64,000 nt of DNA from Epiperipatus broadwayi (GCA_028023455.1 JAQFVV010006628.1:436001-500000), one strand, 5' to 3'. Shown: positions 12,124 to 23,358, counted from the first letter of the stretch. Notes: a model not told the origin generated them from the sequence alone. Program-made: numbers and translations.

Positions 12124-12490
12124 AACAAATTACAATTTGATTCATCTTTTTTAGTTTGCTTTTTATTAGCAAAATCAATTTTCTATCGGAGATTTTTTTA
12201 CTCGGGTTATGGCTTTTTTTGTTGTTGTTGTTTACCACTATTCTTTATTTCAAATTGAATGACAACTAAAAGTAAAAGTTGTTACGGTAGGTTTAGGGTT
12301 AGTTTTAGGAAACAAATTACAATTTGATTCGTCTTTTTTAGTTTGCTTTTTATTAGAAAAATCAATTTTCTATCGGAAATTTTTTTACTAAGGTTACGGC
12401 TTTTTTGTTGTTGTTGTTTACTGCTATTTTTTATTTTAAATCGAATGACAATTAAAAGTAAAAGTTGTTATGGTTAGGTTTAGGGTTAGT
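12124..12490 (+). repeat. Two tandem ~187-bp modules, each ending in telomere-like repeats
   Basis: AACAAATTACAATTTGATTC starts both modules (12124 and 12311). Both pass through TTTTCTATCGG, a GTTGTT run and AAAGTAAAAGTTGTTA, and end in GGTTTAGGGTTAGTTTTAGG. A flanking segment, TTTTGTAATGCGAAAATAAAAA at about 12004, reappears at about 12617 after the second module. The duplicated unit may therefore be larger, with the telomere-like tract as one part. Confidence 0.85.
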
Positions 12491-12607
12491 TTTAGGGTTA
12501 GTTTAGGGTTAGGTTTAGGGTTAGTTTTAGGGTTAGCATTAGGGTTAGTTTTAGGGTTAGTTTTAAGGTTAGATTTAGGGTTAGTTTTAGGGTTAGGTTT
12601 AGGTTAG
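12472..12607 (+). repeat. Degenerate telomere-like tract (TTAGGG-derived)
   Basis: About eleven imperfect repeats based on TTTAGGGTTAG, mixing TTAGGG with TTAG and TTTTAGGG. TTAGGG is the telomere repeat of most animals outside insects and nematodes. The tract lies inside transposon M1, so it is interstitial and transposon-borne. It is not a chromosome end. Confidence 0.85.
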
Positions 12608-13443
12608 TGTTCTGTTGTTTGTAATGCTAAAATAAAAAATATCAAAATCGTATTTTTGTAAATATTTTTTTTTACTAACATCTATAAAATAAATGATAAC
12701 AATAAACGTAAACTATATTCAACAAAGTATAATGGTAGTCGGAGAAAAGAAAGAAACTAAAACTTTTTTAAACAATGACAAATATATATATATAATGTTT
12801 ATAATATATGCTTTTTATGACATTTAAAAAAACAGTGTACAATTTTACTTTTCTTTCTGGATATTTCTGTGTTAACGCTCTTTTTTATTTCAAAAATATA
12901 CACACGGTACAATCTTAAAATGTCTCATGGAAATGTTATGAACAGTACGTTACTTGATGCGTTACCTAATTCCAATTCACTTTATACATATATCTCATCA
13001 ACATTTACTACTTAAAACTTCAATACACTATGGTGTAAAAAGTCTGTTAATTATTACTTTACAAAATCTGAACATTTCAATACTTTAAAATAAAAAAAAA
13101 CCAATGAAAATAACATTTCCATCCAATTCAAAAAAACACACCCTCTCCCCAAGCCATAACAATTTTATAAACTGTGCGAATTGGTAAATGTATTTGCTGC
13201 ATAAAACATACATGCTGTACTGCAACACAACATAGCAGCCTGCAATCTGTAGTACAACAAAAAAGTTGTATTATAGAAAATGCGGGTTCGAACATGGCGG
13301 CCGTGGAAACGGCATTTTTATGTGTTTTAGCGTGAAAACAGCGCCATCCAGTGGAATATGGTGGCTCATCGATGACAACTGAGGCTACAATTAACAAGAC
13401 AAATATCTTCCAATAATAATACTTGTTTGAACTTTATACTTAA

Positions 13444-13761
13444 TCAAACTGGATATTTGAAAAATAAGCCTATAGTATTATGTAGGTTGCATAAATTGTG
13501 ACCAATAAAAATAATTATTTTATTTCTGATAAATATGGATTCTTTATACCAAATAAAATTATGAATACATTCATCATAAATTGGATATTTATTATTATAT
13601 CCATAATGATTGACACATTTGGTCATAACCTCACAATAAACCTTATTTGTTATATTACTAATCTCACAAAATCCAACACATATTACTGGATTTATATTGT
13701 AATCAAAACAAATTCTTATGTCCCCAATCAAGTTACCTACATTCATGAGTGCATACTTCAT
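13444..13761 (-). CDS. Unrecognised ORF in LTR-A interior
   Basis: A 105-codon frame starting at ATG, between insertions M1 and C in the interior of LTR-A and downstream (element sense) of the coiled-coil remnant. The composition is protein-like, with six Cys and a segment CVNHYGYNNKYPIYDEC, though it matches no retroelement domain that I know (no CCHC knuckle, no D-[ST]-G protease motif). Excising element C leaves it in a different frame from the upstream remnant, so it may be a separate or frameshifted reading frame. The opposite strand is also open over part of it, so coding status is uncertain. Confidence 0.3.
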   Translation of the reverse strand: MKYALMNVGNLIGDIRICFDYNINPVICVGFCEISNITNKVYCEVMTKCVNHYGYNNKYPIYDECIHNFIWYKESIFIRNKIIIFIGHNLCNLHNTIGLFFKYPV

Positions 13762-13783
13762 GATAAAACTATTTAGATTTTAA

Positions 13784-13962
13784 TAATAAATCGTGCTTTC
13801 ACACTTCTAACGTAAAGCTATAACAACAAATTGAAAACTAAATTAAATGGCTAAGCACTTTCAAGAAGATGTACTTCTCATATTCATAGCTTTACGTTGG
13901 ATGTGTGAAAGCACGATTTATTATTATATTGGACAAATGTAAAGTATAAACATACAGGTTAT
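13784..13962 (-). mobile_element. Palindromic element C (CATATTCATAG family)
   Basis: A 41-bp inverted repeat (TAATAATAAATCGTGC... to about 13822, and its complement at 13885-13925) surrounds a short centre with the family core. A ~37-bp leader sits at the right end only. A 14-bp direct repeat, TATTTAGATTTTAA, flanks the whole (13770-13783 and 13963-13976). This is the smallest complete example of leader plus palindrome plus long target duplication. It is inserted in the interior of LTR-A, in the gag-like region. Confidence 0.8.
13848..13890 (+). other. Conserved hairpin core, element C
   Basis: GGCTAAGCACTTTCAAGAAG, a 5-base loop, then CTTCTCATATTCATAGC. The stem AGAAG/CTTCT has a different sequence from element A (GGGAC/GTCCC) at the same position. 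Confidence 0.65.
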
Positions 13963-13976
13963 TATTTAGATTTTAA

Positions 13977-14830
13977 ACGTTTTACTTCAAATGCTAAAAT
14001 TGTAAACCTATCACCACTATTTAAGCTTGTGATAAAATTTCCTTTGAAAGTTACTTGGTCATTTACTTTAAATTGCATCACATTTAAGCTAATATCATAA
14101 TAGAAATGACCTTGCTCTATCCAAATTTCCTAACATTAACCCTCTTGTTCCTGTCTATTCTATATCTTCTCTAACTCTATCATAAATTTGTTGATACTCA
14201 TTTTGTTTAACTTCTAAAAATCTTTTCTAACCTGTACTTTTCAATTTTAGCTTTCATGTTCCAGGTCCAACTTTGGCCCTCTTCTAAACTATCTTCTAAA
14301 CTTCTGATTTTTATTTGAGTTTCTTCCATCTTATTCTCTAATTCATCTTTCAAGCTATGTATTTGCTCTTGTCTCATTTTTATTTAATGAATTAACTCTG
14401 TATGCACATGCTTGATTTCTTGTCTTAGTCTATTCTCTAATTCATATTGACCCTCTTCTATTCTCATTACCAGCATTTCCTTACCTTGCTTCATTTGTAG
14501 TTTGAGCTCTTTGTGGCTTTGTTTCAACTTTTGTTTCAATTCTTGTTTCAGTATTTCTTGAATGTCACTGAGGTTATTCATTAAAGCTCTTGATACTGTT
14601 TCTTGACTTTGTTTAATTTCTACCATCAGGCTCTGCAAAATTGCTATTATAAATTCATTTTGATCATTATTTTATGTGACAGAGACTTCAGTTCCTTCTC
14701 TTCAGTCCTAACATATCTAACTTTCTCATTTTTCATAATTTGTTTTATATTTAGATTTATTATTTTTATTTTAGAAAGGAAAGAAAATGGTCCTCTTCAA
14801 TTCAATATGTCAGACCAAATGAAATGAATA
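13977..14830 (-). pseudogene. Broken gag-like coiled-coil ORF of LTR-A
   Basis: On the minus strand the frame at 14638-14384 gives an 84-residue, Lys/Glu/Gln-rich coiled coil (for example LKQELKQKLKQSHKELKLQM). The reading continues after a single stop into more coiled coil (ENKMEETQIKIRSLEDSLEE). After a frameshift it becomes a non-coiled region containing QFKVNDQVTFKGNFITSL and ends near 13977. Short open pieces also lie upstream of the coiled coil (towards 14760). The position, downstream of the PBS and first in the interior, and the long N-terminal coiled coil fit the Gag-like protein of animal Ty3-type elements, a class that often begins this way. There is no clear nucleocapsid zinc knuckle. 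Several stops and frameshifts make it non-functional. Confidence 0.55.
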
Positions 14831-15684
14831 ACTTGTTTTACTACTATGCTTTATATGCTCAATTCTACAAATTAATTAAATCTCTACTCACACAACCTTC
14901 AACTTATTTAATATATCCTTTTACTATAAAATACTGCAATAACATCAACTAACAACAGTGATTGATTTACCTATCCACAATATTATCATCCCAAACTAAT
15001 GTGTATAAATTATTATTCTTTTAATTCAATTTATATTGTGTATAATATAGCATACATTTTATGACTATGCTCAAAACACTGTATCATGCACTTACCAATA
15101 AATCTGAACTGTGAACACTATTTTTATTTATTTTTCAAAATAACTAGGACACAATACCTTTAATAAAATAAGCTAGCTTCAAATACTTTTCATTATTTAT
15201 TTTAGTCACTTCATGAAGAGAACTTAATAATGTTTATTAATAATGAGCCTACAGTCCTTCGACCTTTTACTACCATATTGTAAATATATGGTTTTTAAAG
15301 ATATAAACATAAATTCTTATTTTTATTATTATATGGCAAACCTAGGCATCATCATCTGGTACTCTGCCTTTACATACCCTTTGTTGGCATATTTATAAAA
15401 CAGTTTTATTTGTAAAGCACTTTACAATGTTGCTATTTCTATCTCATGTATTCTTATACCTCTATTTTTTCAGAAAAAAATTTGACAACCCACTCTAAAT
15501 TCAAATCTTAACAGAGCACAACTACAAATTTAAAAATTATTATCTATTGAGTCATTATTCTGGTTAATATAACATTAGTATGCACAAAATAACTAATATT
15601 GTGATCATTCATCAAATATTTTAATTCTATCTACCCATTACTATATGACTTTACATCTCTTATGGGTAATGGATAAATACTTGA
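14831..15684 (-). other. LTR-A leader region
   Basis: Between the PBS and the gag-like remnant. AT-rich, with no ORF of note and no recognised secondary insertion. A long untranslated leader is common in LTR elements. Confidence 0.5.
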
Positions 15685-15702
15685 GCCCCATGTTGGGCAC
15701 CA
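15685..15702 (-). promoter_or_regulatory. LTR-A primer-binding site (tRNA-Lys-like)
   Basis: Minus-strand TGGTGCCCAACATGGGGC, four bases after the CA end of the 5' LTR. It differs from the tRNA-Lys-type PBS TGGCGCCCAACGTGGGGC at two positions only, each a CpG transition. Confidence 0.8.
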
Positions 15703-16149
15703 AAACTGTAAAGAATAATATTCTAATATAAGAATTGCTAATGAAGCAACACTGTCTCATAAATATAAATATTTCCTTGTTGGATGAGCCAAAATGTAAA
15801 GGAATATTAATAAGGACTGCCTAAATGTAATGGTAAAATATGTACTGCTCACTGAATAGCTTGCATATTTGAGTAATCATGAATATAATAAAAAATATAA
15901 CTGATAGGTTACCTGGCCTACAAATGCCTCAAAGATTTGGGCACCCCGCATATAATAAATAGAATCATAAACCAAGTGGTTTGCTTCACTTATGCACTAA
16001 ATATTCACCAATCTAAAATATACTACATAAATGTAATTAGGCAACTAAAATATATAACAAATAAATAAAAATAAAATTCTTGTTTATACTTCATCTTCGA
16101 GTAGTAAGCTATTATGCAAACAATTGAAACTTAATTTCAAGAGAATTAT

Positions 16150-16193
16150 ATGGCTGAGTGCTTATGGGAAGGTTTAGATCCCATATTCATAGT
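16150..16193 (+). other. Conserved hairpin core, element B left arm
   Basis: ATGGCTGAGTGCTTATGGGA, loop, TCCCATATTCATAG. GGGA pairs with TCCC. Confidence 0.65.
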
Positions 16194-16388
16194 CTATCTT
16201 AGGAGTGTTGGTGTGAGTTGTGATTTTTAAAAACTGGGTAATAATTCATGCAAATCTATTCAAATTCATTCCATGTCTTCATATAGTCCATTTTTATATA
16301 TGAAGACATGGAATAAATTTGAATAGATTTGCATAAATTACTAGCCAGTTTTTAAAAATCACAACTCAAACCAACACTCCTAGGATAC

Positions 16389-16433
16389 GCTATGAATATG
16401 GGATCTAAAGATTCCCAAAAGTGCTCAGCCATA
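16389..16433 (-). other. Conserved hairpin core, element B right arm
   Basis: On the minus strand GGCTGAGCACTTTTGGGAAT...AGATCCCATATTCATAG. The stem extends to GGGA(A)TCT pairing with AGATCCC, with one bulged A. Confidence 0.65.
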
Positions 16434-16967
16434 TAATTCTCTTGAAATTGAGCTTTACTTGTTTGCATAACATGCAAGTTGTAACTAACTAATAAATAGA
16501 CAAATGAATATGTTGAACCACAAATAGTTCTATGGCAATTAAGATTTATATTATATAATGGCTCGTGAATTTGTAAGGTGCCAATGGTCCGGAGAAGTAT
16601 CTTACTTGGCAAAGAAGATACAATTCAATGAGTAATGATTTGCTTGATGATAAAGTATAGTATGGGATGTACAATGAATTATCTTAATTGTAAAATAAAT
16701 TTTGTAATAAAGTAGTTTTGTAGTAATTCATGCAATAGGAAAATCAAAGTACTTAACTTAATAATATTATAAATTTATTGAAATAAGAATTAAATCATTG
16801 AGGCAGCAAAAATAAAGATCATAACTTGAATTTACTAACTGCAATCTAATATCCTATAATATATATTTTTATAATTTACCCTCCCCTTTTTATTGTAATT
16901 AGTAGATACAATATATATATATATAATTATTAAAGCATAGACATAAAAGGGTTAATGACAAACTTTT

Positions 16968-17170
16968 CTTAGAATATAAATTAATGCAATGTAAAGTTTA
17001 AACCTGCATTTATATATGTAATATAAGCGGGATTTGAACTCAGACTTTCACACGACCCACTATTCTCATTGCCATCTCATATTGCTGACCCACCTGATCA
17101 CACACATGCTGAAAAGATAAATAATCACCAATATACATATTTCATGCTAAACCAGCAATCATTAGTTGAA
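16968..17170 (-). mobile_element. S-family SINE-like copy (single arm)
   Basis: This insertion is absent from the sister LTR (compare ~9905-9945). On the minus strand it contains GATGGCAATGAGAATAGTGGG (A-box-like) followed by CTGAGTTCAAATCCC (B-box-like), which suggests tRNA ancestry. The rest matches the S arms at 28500-28960 (for example AAAAGATAAATAATCACCAATATA on the plus strand). It has only one arm, plus a ~55-bp leader-like segment on the left. Confidence 0.65.
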
Positions 17171-18106
17171 TAAAGTGGTAAAAACATTTGAATATTGTTA
17201 CTTTTTTAAAGAAAGTTATATCTCTCTTATTGTTTACATTATATTCAAAGGTAAGTAAGATTACATTAATTAAAATAATAAAAGTCTAATAAATATTTTA
17301 TCATGAAAGTTATTGTTACACTTTTAACCATTTTTTAAGAAAACTTATCTGATGGAGATAATTTAAAAGAAAAATTTTATTAGCATCTATTATCACATTT
17401 TGGCATATATATGGCTTCAATTAAGATTCCATTATTTGGCGATGTTTCCTTTGGCATCTTTGCTTGCAAAACACATACATAGGGGTTCATAAGCACTTTG
17501 AAACACTAGATGATACCCAATTATTATTCCTGTTGAAATGTACAATCTATTATAAATTTAATGATCTTAGCTCCATGGCAATCTACTTAGTATTTGTTGA
17601 TATCTATTTCATTTTGGTCATAAAGATAATAACAAAGGAAATTTTTGTTCCCCTTTCCAAGTGTTTTCTCTTATCACAATATATCTTTCCTTAATATAAG
17701 TCCAGAATTTATTTATAACAGTAGGGCAAAATAAACAAACTTTTAAGAAAAGAAAGTATGTATGTTCTTCTTGCTCATATCATTTCTGCAACTATGGTAA
17801 CATAAAATGTAATCTTTTCCTTTTTTAAACATTGGCTTGAGAACATAGAATTCTCTTTATTCTAATCCTAATAAGGCATTGTTATCATTCAATAATAATT
17901 TAAATAAAATATTTCATTTTTAAATTTAATAAATAAATGGTTTATTTACTCCAGATTCATTCAAAACAATAAAATATATTTAATTAAACATATTACTTTT
18001 AATGCTTTATTTAGTTATTTATACACTACAAGGAAACCATAGATGGAAATGTGTACATCACATATATATATATATTTAAAATGAATTATATAGAATCATC
18101 ATTTAA

Positions 18107-19065
18107 CACTTTAATGGATCACTTTCATTATTGGTCAAGTGAAGTAAATCTCTGAAACTTTTAATTGGTTTTAATTGGTCAGGTGAGAAACTTTTTGATA
18201 GAAATATTTTCATCTTTTAATATATATTAATTTTAGTTTCATTTTCAAAAAGTATATTAATTATTTTTAATGTTAGGAAAGTAAACAAAAGTTATTTCAA
18301 AAACATATTTTTATTTGTATTTTATAGAAATATTCAAAAGTGGAAAAATCAAAGAAAATATTAAGAGCAAATTACAAGCAATGCAACATCATTTATATCC
18401 CTCCCAGATTTACGTTATTAAAAATGTTACGAATTTTTTAGTAAAATCTGAGCGTCTTTCTAAAAATAATTATATTTTCAGTATACTTTAACCAAAATAC
18501 ATAGTAATATGTAAATAATTGTTAGAAAAATATTCTAAAACATTAATCTTTGTTTGAAAATTAAATTAACAGCTTGGAGCAATCTAAACTCTTGACAGGA
18601 TGTCAAAAAATGCTATCGCTGGTATCGCTAGTTTCTTTTTCAATTTACAATCATGTAAAGTATACAATTTTTTAATAAAACCTTACTACTTTTGTAAAAT
18701 AACTATATTTTTATCAGATTTTATGAAAATTATTTATAATATGTATGAAACATAATAAAAAAAACACTCCAAAACATATATTTTCATTTTAGCAGTGAAA
18801 AAATATTTAACGGAATCATCAGCCAATAAGAATTGAGAATAGATTATCCAACCAATCAAAACTGGCCTTCTTCTTTTGTTCAACTTAAAACCCTCCTAGT
18901 ATTGATTTTTTACTTGTAAAATAATTCAGAAGAGGGCAGCATCTTATAGGCCTTGCTCTAAGCTTTAATACAGGTATTTTTTCATCACCGTAACTAAAAA
19001 AATTAGCTGAGTTAGAGCAATCTAATGGTGACAACCGCGATTTCGCGTTTCAGGCTATTAAAGTG
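18107..19065. mobile_element. TTAA-flanked element with CACTTTAAT termini
   Basis: 959 bp between TTAA at 18103-18106 and TTAA at 19066-19069. The termini are inverted: CACTTTAATGG on the left and CACTTTAATAG read inward from the right. TTAA duplications with a C-A/C-CTTTAA terminus are typical of piggyBac-like elements. No open frame of useful length, so non-autonomous. It abuts the 5' LTR of LTR-A. Confidence 0.6.
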
Positions 19066-19071
19066 TTAATC

Positions 19072-19318
19072 ATGATCAAACTTTAGTTTAACAACCTCCA
19101 AACATGAAATAAAAATCTCAGTTTAAAAATGTAATTATAAATAATTATAACTTAAGAGTATATGTAACCGAAATGGAAATAACTATATCTTCCAATGAAT
19201 TAGTTCCATTTCAGTTATATATACTCCAATATAAAATTACTTATTATTACATTTATTAAACTGACATTTCATTTCATGTTTGGAAGTTATTAAAATTAAG
19301 GCTCAACCTTGATCCTCT
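19072..19318. repeat. Palindromic repeat P
   Basis: Arms of about 110 bp are inverted copies: CCTCCAAACATGAAATAAAAATC on the left and its near-complement GACATTTCATTTCATGTTTGGAAG on the right. They share AACTGAAATGGAA-like inner ends around a ~25-bp centre. Boundaries and target duplication are not clear. Confidence 0.7.
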
Positions 19319-21449
19319 GAATATTTAAATGGTGATTCTACATAATATATATATAGATTAAATTATGTAATCATGCAGGACATTTTAAAAGAAAAGAAAA
19401 AAAAATTTTTTAAACTCCACGAGAACAGAGACTTTCATTTGCGACAGTTTTCAAAAATAGCCAGAAAGTGCAAAAACAAATTAAATGGAAAACTAATTGG
19501 AAGTGAAAGGGGTGTGAGATAAAAATAAAAAAAAGTTCCAAAAAAAAAAACTATAAATTGGACAAACTCCTTTTGTTTTTGTTTTTTGGAAGAAATAATC
19601 TAGTGGAAGTAAAATTGTGAAGAGAAGTTAAGAAAAGAAAATGAAAGCTAAAATGTTGTCTGGCTAATGTCTTCCAAATCACTCCTGGGAAATTCTTCCC
19701 CTAATGCTTTTCCTAAATGTCTTCTAGGAATTTATTGTACACAGAATGACAGAGACCAGTGAATTAGCCAAAGCCATAATATGGCAAAAGAAAAGAACCA
19801 ATCAAATTCTCATCAGAATTCAACCAGAAAATTAAACCAGGATCTGGGTACTAGGAAATGACTGAGGCATTCTGATAATCATAGTTTCGTTTGGATTGGA
19901 TGGCCGATGCAAACTTCAGCATCTTTGAAATGACTAAATATAAACTGTTGTTCTCAAACTATTGAACTTTATTATATAAAGTGTGCAAGATTCAATTGAT
20001 GACTCTGTTAAAAATGTAGTGAACTATAGGCTTGGGTATAACCTCTCAACAATAGAGTGTGATGTATACTTAAATATCTTATTTATATCTTTGATGCTAG
20101 AATGATTGTCATATTAACATTTCACTTTATTATTAATGTTCTTTATGTAACCATTATGATTATACAAGGGTGGGTGTGTGTATTGTATGCCAAGGGGCTT
20201 GGGTTCAGACCAATCTTAGTTAAGATAAAGAGTAATCAGATTTAAAAAGAAATGTAAAGGGATAAAGTGGTCATACAGACACACAAATACTTGTGGTCAT
20301 ATTAGTCGTTAGTTAAAATTGAATAACATTTTAAGTTAAGATAGAGGATTTGGATGTAGGCAATAATCAGCCACTCACTAATGTATAATCTTGTTATTAG
20401 CAACCTATTTGGGTGAGATTCCAATGGTAAACTTTGGATGCACTGATCCATAGGTGATTGTTGAGTGTATATCATTGGGGAAGAAACAAGATATCAATGT
20501 TATTCAATGCAATAGCGGGAATAGGAACGAAAGCTAATTAGAAAGCCAATTTAAAGATCATGTCAGAGTACATATGTAGTGTGCATACTGTGACAGGATT
20601 AATAAAGGTTATTATTAAATTAAAAAAATTAGTGTATTTATTTGAGTTCATTTTAGTTATTTTCACTTAATAGATTCTGGTTATAGAATTGGTAATGAAA
20701 GTGTATTTGCCTGTTACCAGTTATTTTGGGTTTAATAACCATGTTATTAACTAAATAAATAAACACTATGACCTGAAAATAGTTTCAGTCTAGTGCTAGG
20801 CAGTCTGCCTAGTGATGCCCTTCTACAGGTTAGTCAATCAGAGTGATGAAAGAAAGCAAACAATTTGTACCACCACAATATATTACTTGTTTAAAAAAGC
20901 CATCAATTTAACATAGTAATATGGTGATGGATTCAAAATCTAAAGGTTTTTGAATCAAAACTAAGCCTTTTGCTTTTAATAACTAAATATTACATGCTTT
21001 CTTCTCCATATCTTCTTCTCCCTATCTCCTGTCTATAAAAGATAAAAGAGAAAAATATATAAAAAATTACAAATTAAAAATAACCATGGACTGAGCATTT
21101 CCTGGAGTTAGATATCTCTCTGATAGTGGTAAAAATGTGCCATATTATAACTTACAATTATACCATTTATTCCTAAAATCTTTGCATTGAAATTTCATAA
21201 ACAAGACTATCATGGAATATTTATCCTCTATCTAACAATTTCCAGATAATCATTTACTAACATGATTGGATGATCTGTTGAGTTATCTATGGGCCAGCTT
21301 CTTGACAAAAAATCCTAAACATGCCTATAATCTACAAAAATTCTAAACTTCTTTTGGCTTAGACTTAAACTTTATGTCAGTTCCCTGATAAGTCGATGTT
21401 CAATCAATACTTTTGTGTGAAAATTTATGATGATGATATTTTAGTTTTA
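19319..21449. other. Unannotated stretch
   Basis: AT-rich with no coding frame. Two imperfect direct copies of an AATGTCTTCYA...GGAATT-type motif occur near 19665-19730. I recognise no element or RNA gene. Confidence 0.5.
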
Positions 21450-21880
21450 ATTATATATTGGACTACTCCCATCATTTAATACTAATTATTAAATGTCTAA
21501 AAAAATTCAAACTTTTCAAATACATAAAATTATTAATAATGGCACACAAGTTCTGGTGCTGCTAACCTGAGTAGTGACAGTACTGGCATGGAAATCAAAG
21601 GTGAAGCTCTACTAGGTTATTTTAATCAAATAGCCTGGTTGATTAGAGCATTATCATTAAATTCAATATACATCAATATGAGGTCTCTTATTTAATTCCT
21701 ATACTGGTATTATCATTAGCCAGGCCAACAACACCCTGAAAAAGAACTAAATAGTAATCAGTAAGCTACTAGTAATAGATGAATGTATTTGAAAAGTTTA
21801 GATAAAGTTTAAATTTTTCTAAAAACATTCAACAATTAAAATTAGATGATGGAAATAGTCCAACATATAATGTAAAACTG
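21450..21880. repeat. Palindromic repeat W
   Basis: The outer arms (TATATTGGACTACTCCCATCAT... and its complement ...ATGATGGAAATAGTCCAACATATA) are inverted copies over about 90 bp. The inner halves remain more weakly complementary (GGTGCTGCTAACCTG versus GGTGTTGTTGGCCTG). The arms are more diverged from each other than those of A or T1, so the copy is older. No clear target duplication. Confidence 0.65.
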
Positions 21881-22754
21881 CATGTATTAATATTTGTAAT
21901 ATATAAAAAGAAAATTTAAAATTATATACATACATTATGCAGGTAAAATGTCTAATTGCTTTCGATTAATGTTTTTATATAACAAATAAAATCTAACTAA
22001 ATACAATAATTTAATTTCTCTACTAACCAAGATTTTAAAATTATTTAAATCCTTAAAAGAAAACTTGATTTAATAGCTCATTTACAATGTTACCTTAAAG
22101 AATAATAACTTTAATTTATGATTGTAATAATTTTTCCACATTCAAAAGACAGAAATTAAAGCTGAAAAATTGAGTTCAAAGTTCAACACAAGAATTTATT
22201 TCCATTAGAAATACCGCAATGAAATCAAACGTTTGCTTAATTTAAAGGCTAACAAAAAAAGTTATCAATTATAAAATGTGTCGTATTTATATATTATATA
22301 ATATTAAAAAGTTACGATAATCATACTTTTGGTAATAAAACGTACCAATATTGCCTTTTAAGTATTTGCCTTTATTACAATTAAGAAATCTGTTTGACAT
22401 AAACAATAAATCCTTATTTGTACTCATATATATAAAAAAGAAATAGATGTAGTGGGTAAAAACCTTGTTGCATGGGGTTAAAATTCATTAAAAAGGTTAA
22501 AGTATTGATTAAACTACATTTAAATACTAAAGGCATTTCGAAAAAAGATATTTAAGAGATGTTACTTTATGTTAATGTTACATTTTATAATTCACAAGAG
22601 TTATGAATTCCTATAGAAAAAAACAGGGTCAATTAAATGAAATGTAATCTTTAAAACACTAAGTTTAATTTCACATAAGAGAATGTTAAATAGACATATT
22701 AAAACAGACTAGAAAGTTTTAATCTAAAAAACAATTTAGGGGCAAATAATGAAA
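21881..22754. other. Unannotated stretch
   Basis: AT-rich non-coding DNA up to the 3' end of the LINE remnant. Nothing recognised. Confidence 0.5.
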
Positions 22755-23358
22755 TTAGAGTGGTAATAATTCATCATCATCATCAACATCAACCATTATC
22801 AATCCATTTCAGGTTGAAGGTCTCTCCAAGTTCAATCCATCTTCTCTGATCTTTTTCCTTCTCCACATCACCCATGCACACTTTCTTATTTCATCCATCC
22901 ATCTCACATGTAGTCTCTTTCTGGCTCTTTTACAATCTCTTGGAATCCAGTTTAAATTTTCTATTGTCCATCTATTATCATCTCTTCTAGAAATATGTCC
23001 AGCCTAACCCCACTTCAGTTTTTTTAATTTTTTCAATGAGGTCAGTAACACTTATTTGCTCTCTTATCAATATATTGCATTTTTGATCTCTTCTTGTTAC
23101 TCCCAACATGCATCTTTCCATACTTCTTTGAGTGGTATGAAGTCTCTGTATTGCTCTTCTATTAAGTGTTCAAGTCTCAGATCCATAAGTAAGAACTGGT
23201 AAAACACATTTATTAAAAACCTTCCTTTTCAGACACATAAGCATATTTCCTTTTAGTATCAAGTTATTTTTACCAAAAGCACTCCAACAAAGTTTAATTC
23301 TATGGTTAATTTCATCCATTATATTTCCATCTGTATTAATAATCTAACCAAGGTATTT

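Larger units (their letters stand above)
11903..13380. mobile_element. DNA transposon M1 with 8-bp target duplication
   Basis: A 1478-bp element flanked by a perfect 8-bp direct repeat, GAGGCTAC (11895-11902 and 13381-13388). Terminal inverted repeats extend about 75 bp: both start AGTTGTCRTC and continue through CCACTSGATGGC and TTTTCAYGCTWAAAC. The right TIR also resembles the TIR of M2 (61834-63498), which encodes a Merlin-like transposase fragment. M1 is therefore probably a non-autonomous relative of that group (Merlin elements make 8-9 bp duplications). The interior has no transposase. It carries two copies of a ~187-bp module and a degenerate telomere-like tract. It sits inside the interior of LTR-A, so it is younger than that element. 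Confidence 0.8.
16070..16481 (+). mobile_element. Palindromic element B (CATATTCATAG family)
   Basis: Arms (about 16100-16260 and 16300-16470) are reverse complements meeting near CATATAGTCCATTTTTATATATG. A left-only leader (ATTCTTGTTTATACTTCATC) matches the leader of element E (AATCCTTGTTTTTTACTTCATC). The sister LTR at ~9460-9490 shows the empty site. Flanks TAACAAATAAATAAA (from 16055) and TAACTAACTAATAAAT (from 16482) look like a diverged ~15-bp target duplication. Confidence 0.8.
9107..18060 (-). mobile_element. LTR retrotransposon LTR-A (old, pol-less, nested)
   Basis: Two long, similarly oriented, alignable segments (9107-11736 and 15707-18060) begin and end as LTRs do. On the minus strand they start TGATGTACACAT and end ATTATYCTTTACA. 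Four bases inside the upstream (5') LTR lies a PBS, and a purine tract sits just before the 3' LTR. Divergence between LTRs is about 15% plus large indels, so the insertion is old. The interior (11737-15706) holds a broken gag-like coiled-coil ORF and no reverse transcriptase, protease or integrase that I can see. It is either a non-autonomous element or one whose pol was lost. Later insertions within it are element M1, palindromes B and C, an S SINE-like copy and a TTAA-flanked element. The outer target duplication is not clear. Confidence 0.85.
15707..18060 (-). repeat. LTR-A 5' LTR
   Basis: Sister of 9107-11736. It lacks the TTAA element of that copy but has gained palindrome B (about 16070-16481) and an S SINE-like copy (about 16968-17170). 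The two LTRs serve as each other's empty-site control for all these insertions. Confidence 0.85.

Noticed and set aside
12472-12607. A chromosome end
   Set aside because: The telomere-like tract is degenerate, internal, and inside a transposon with its own target duplication. Ordinary repeats continue on both sides.
9107-18060. Segmental duplication of ~2.5 kb
   Set aside because: The repeat boundaries are TG/CA, with a PBS and a PPT exactly inside them, which identifies LTRs.
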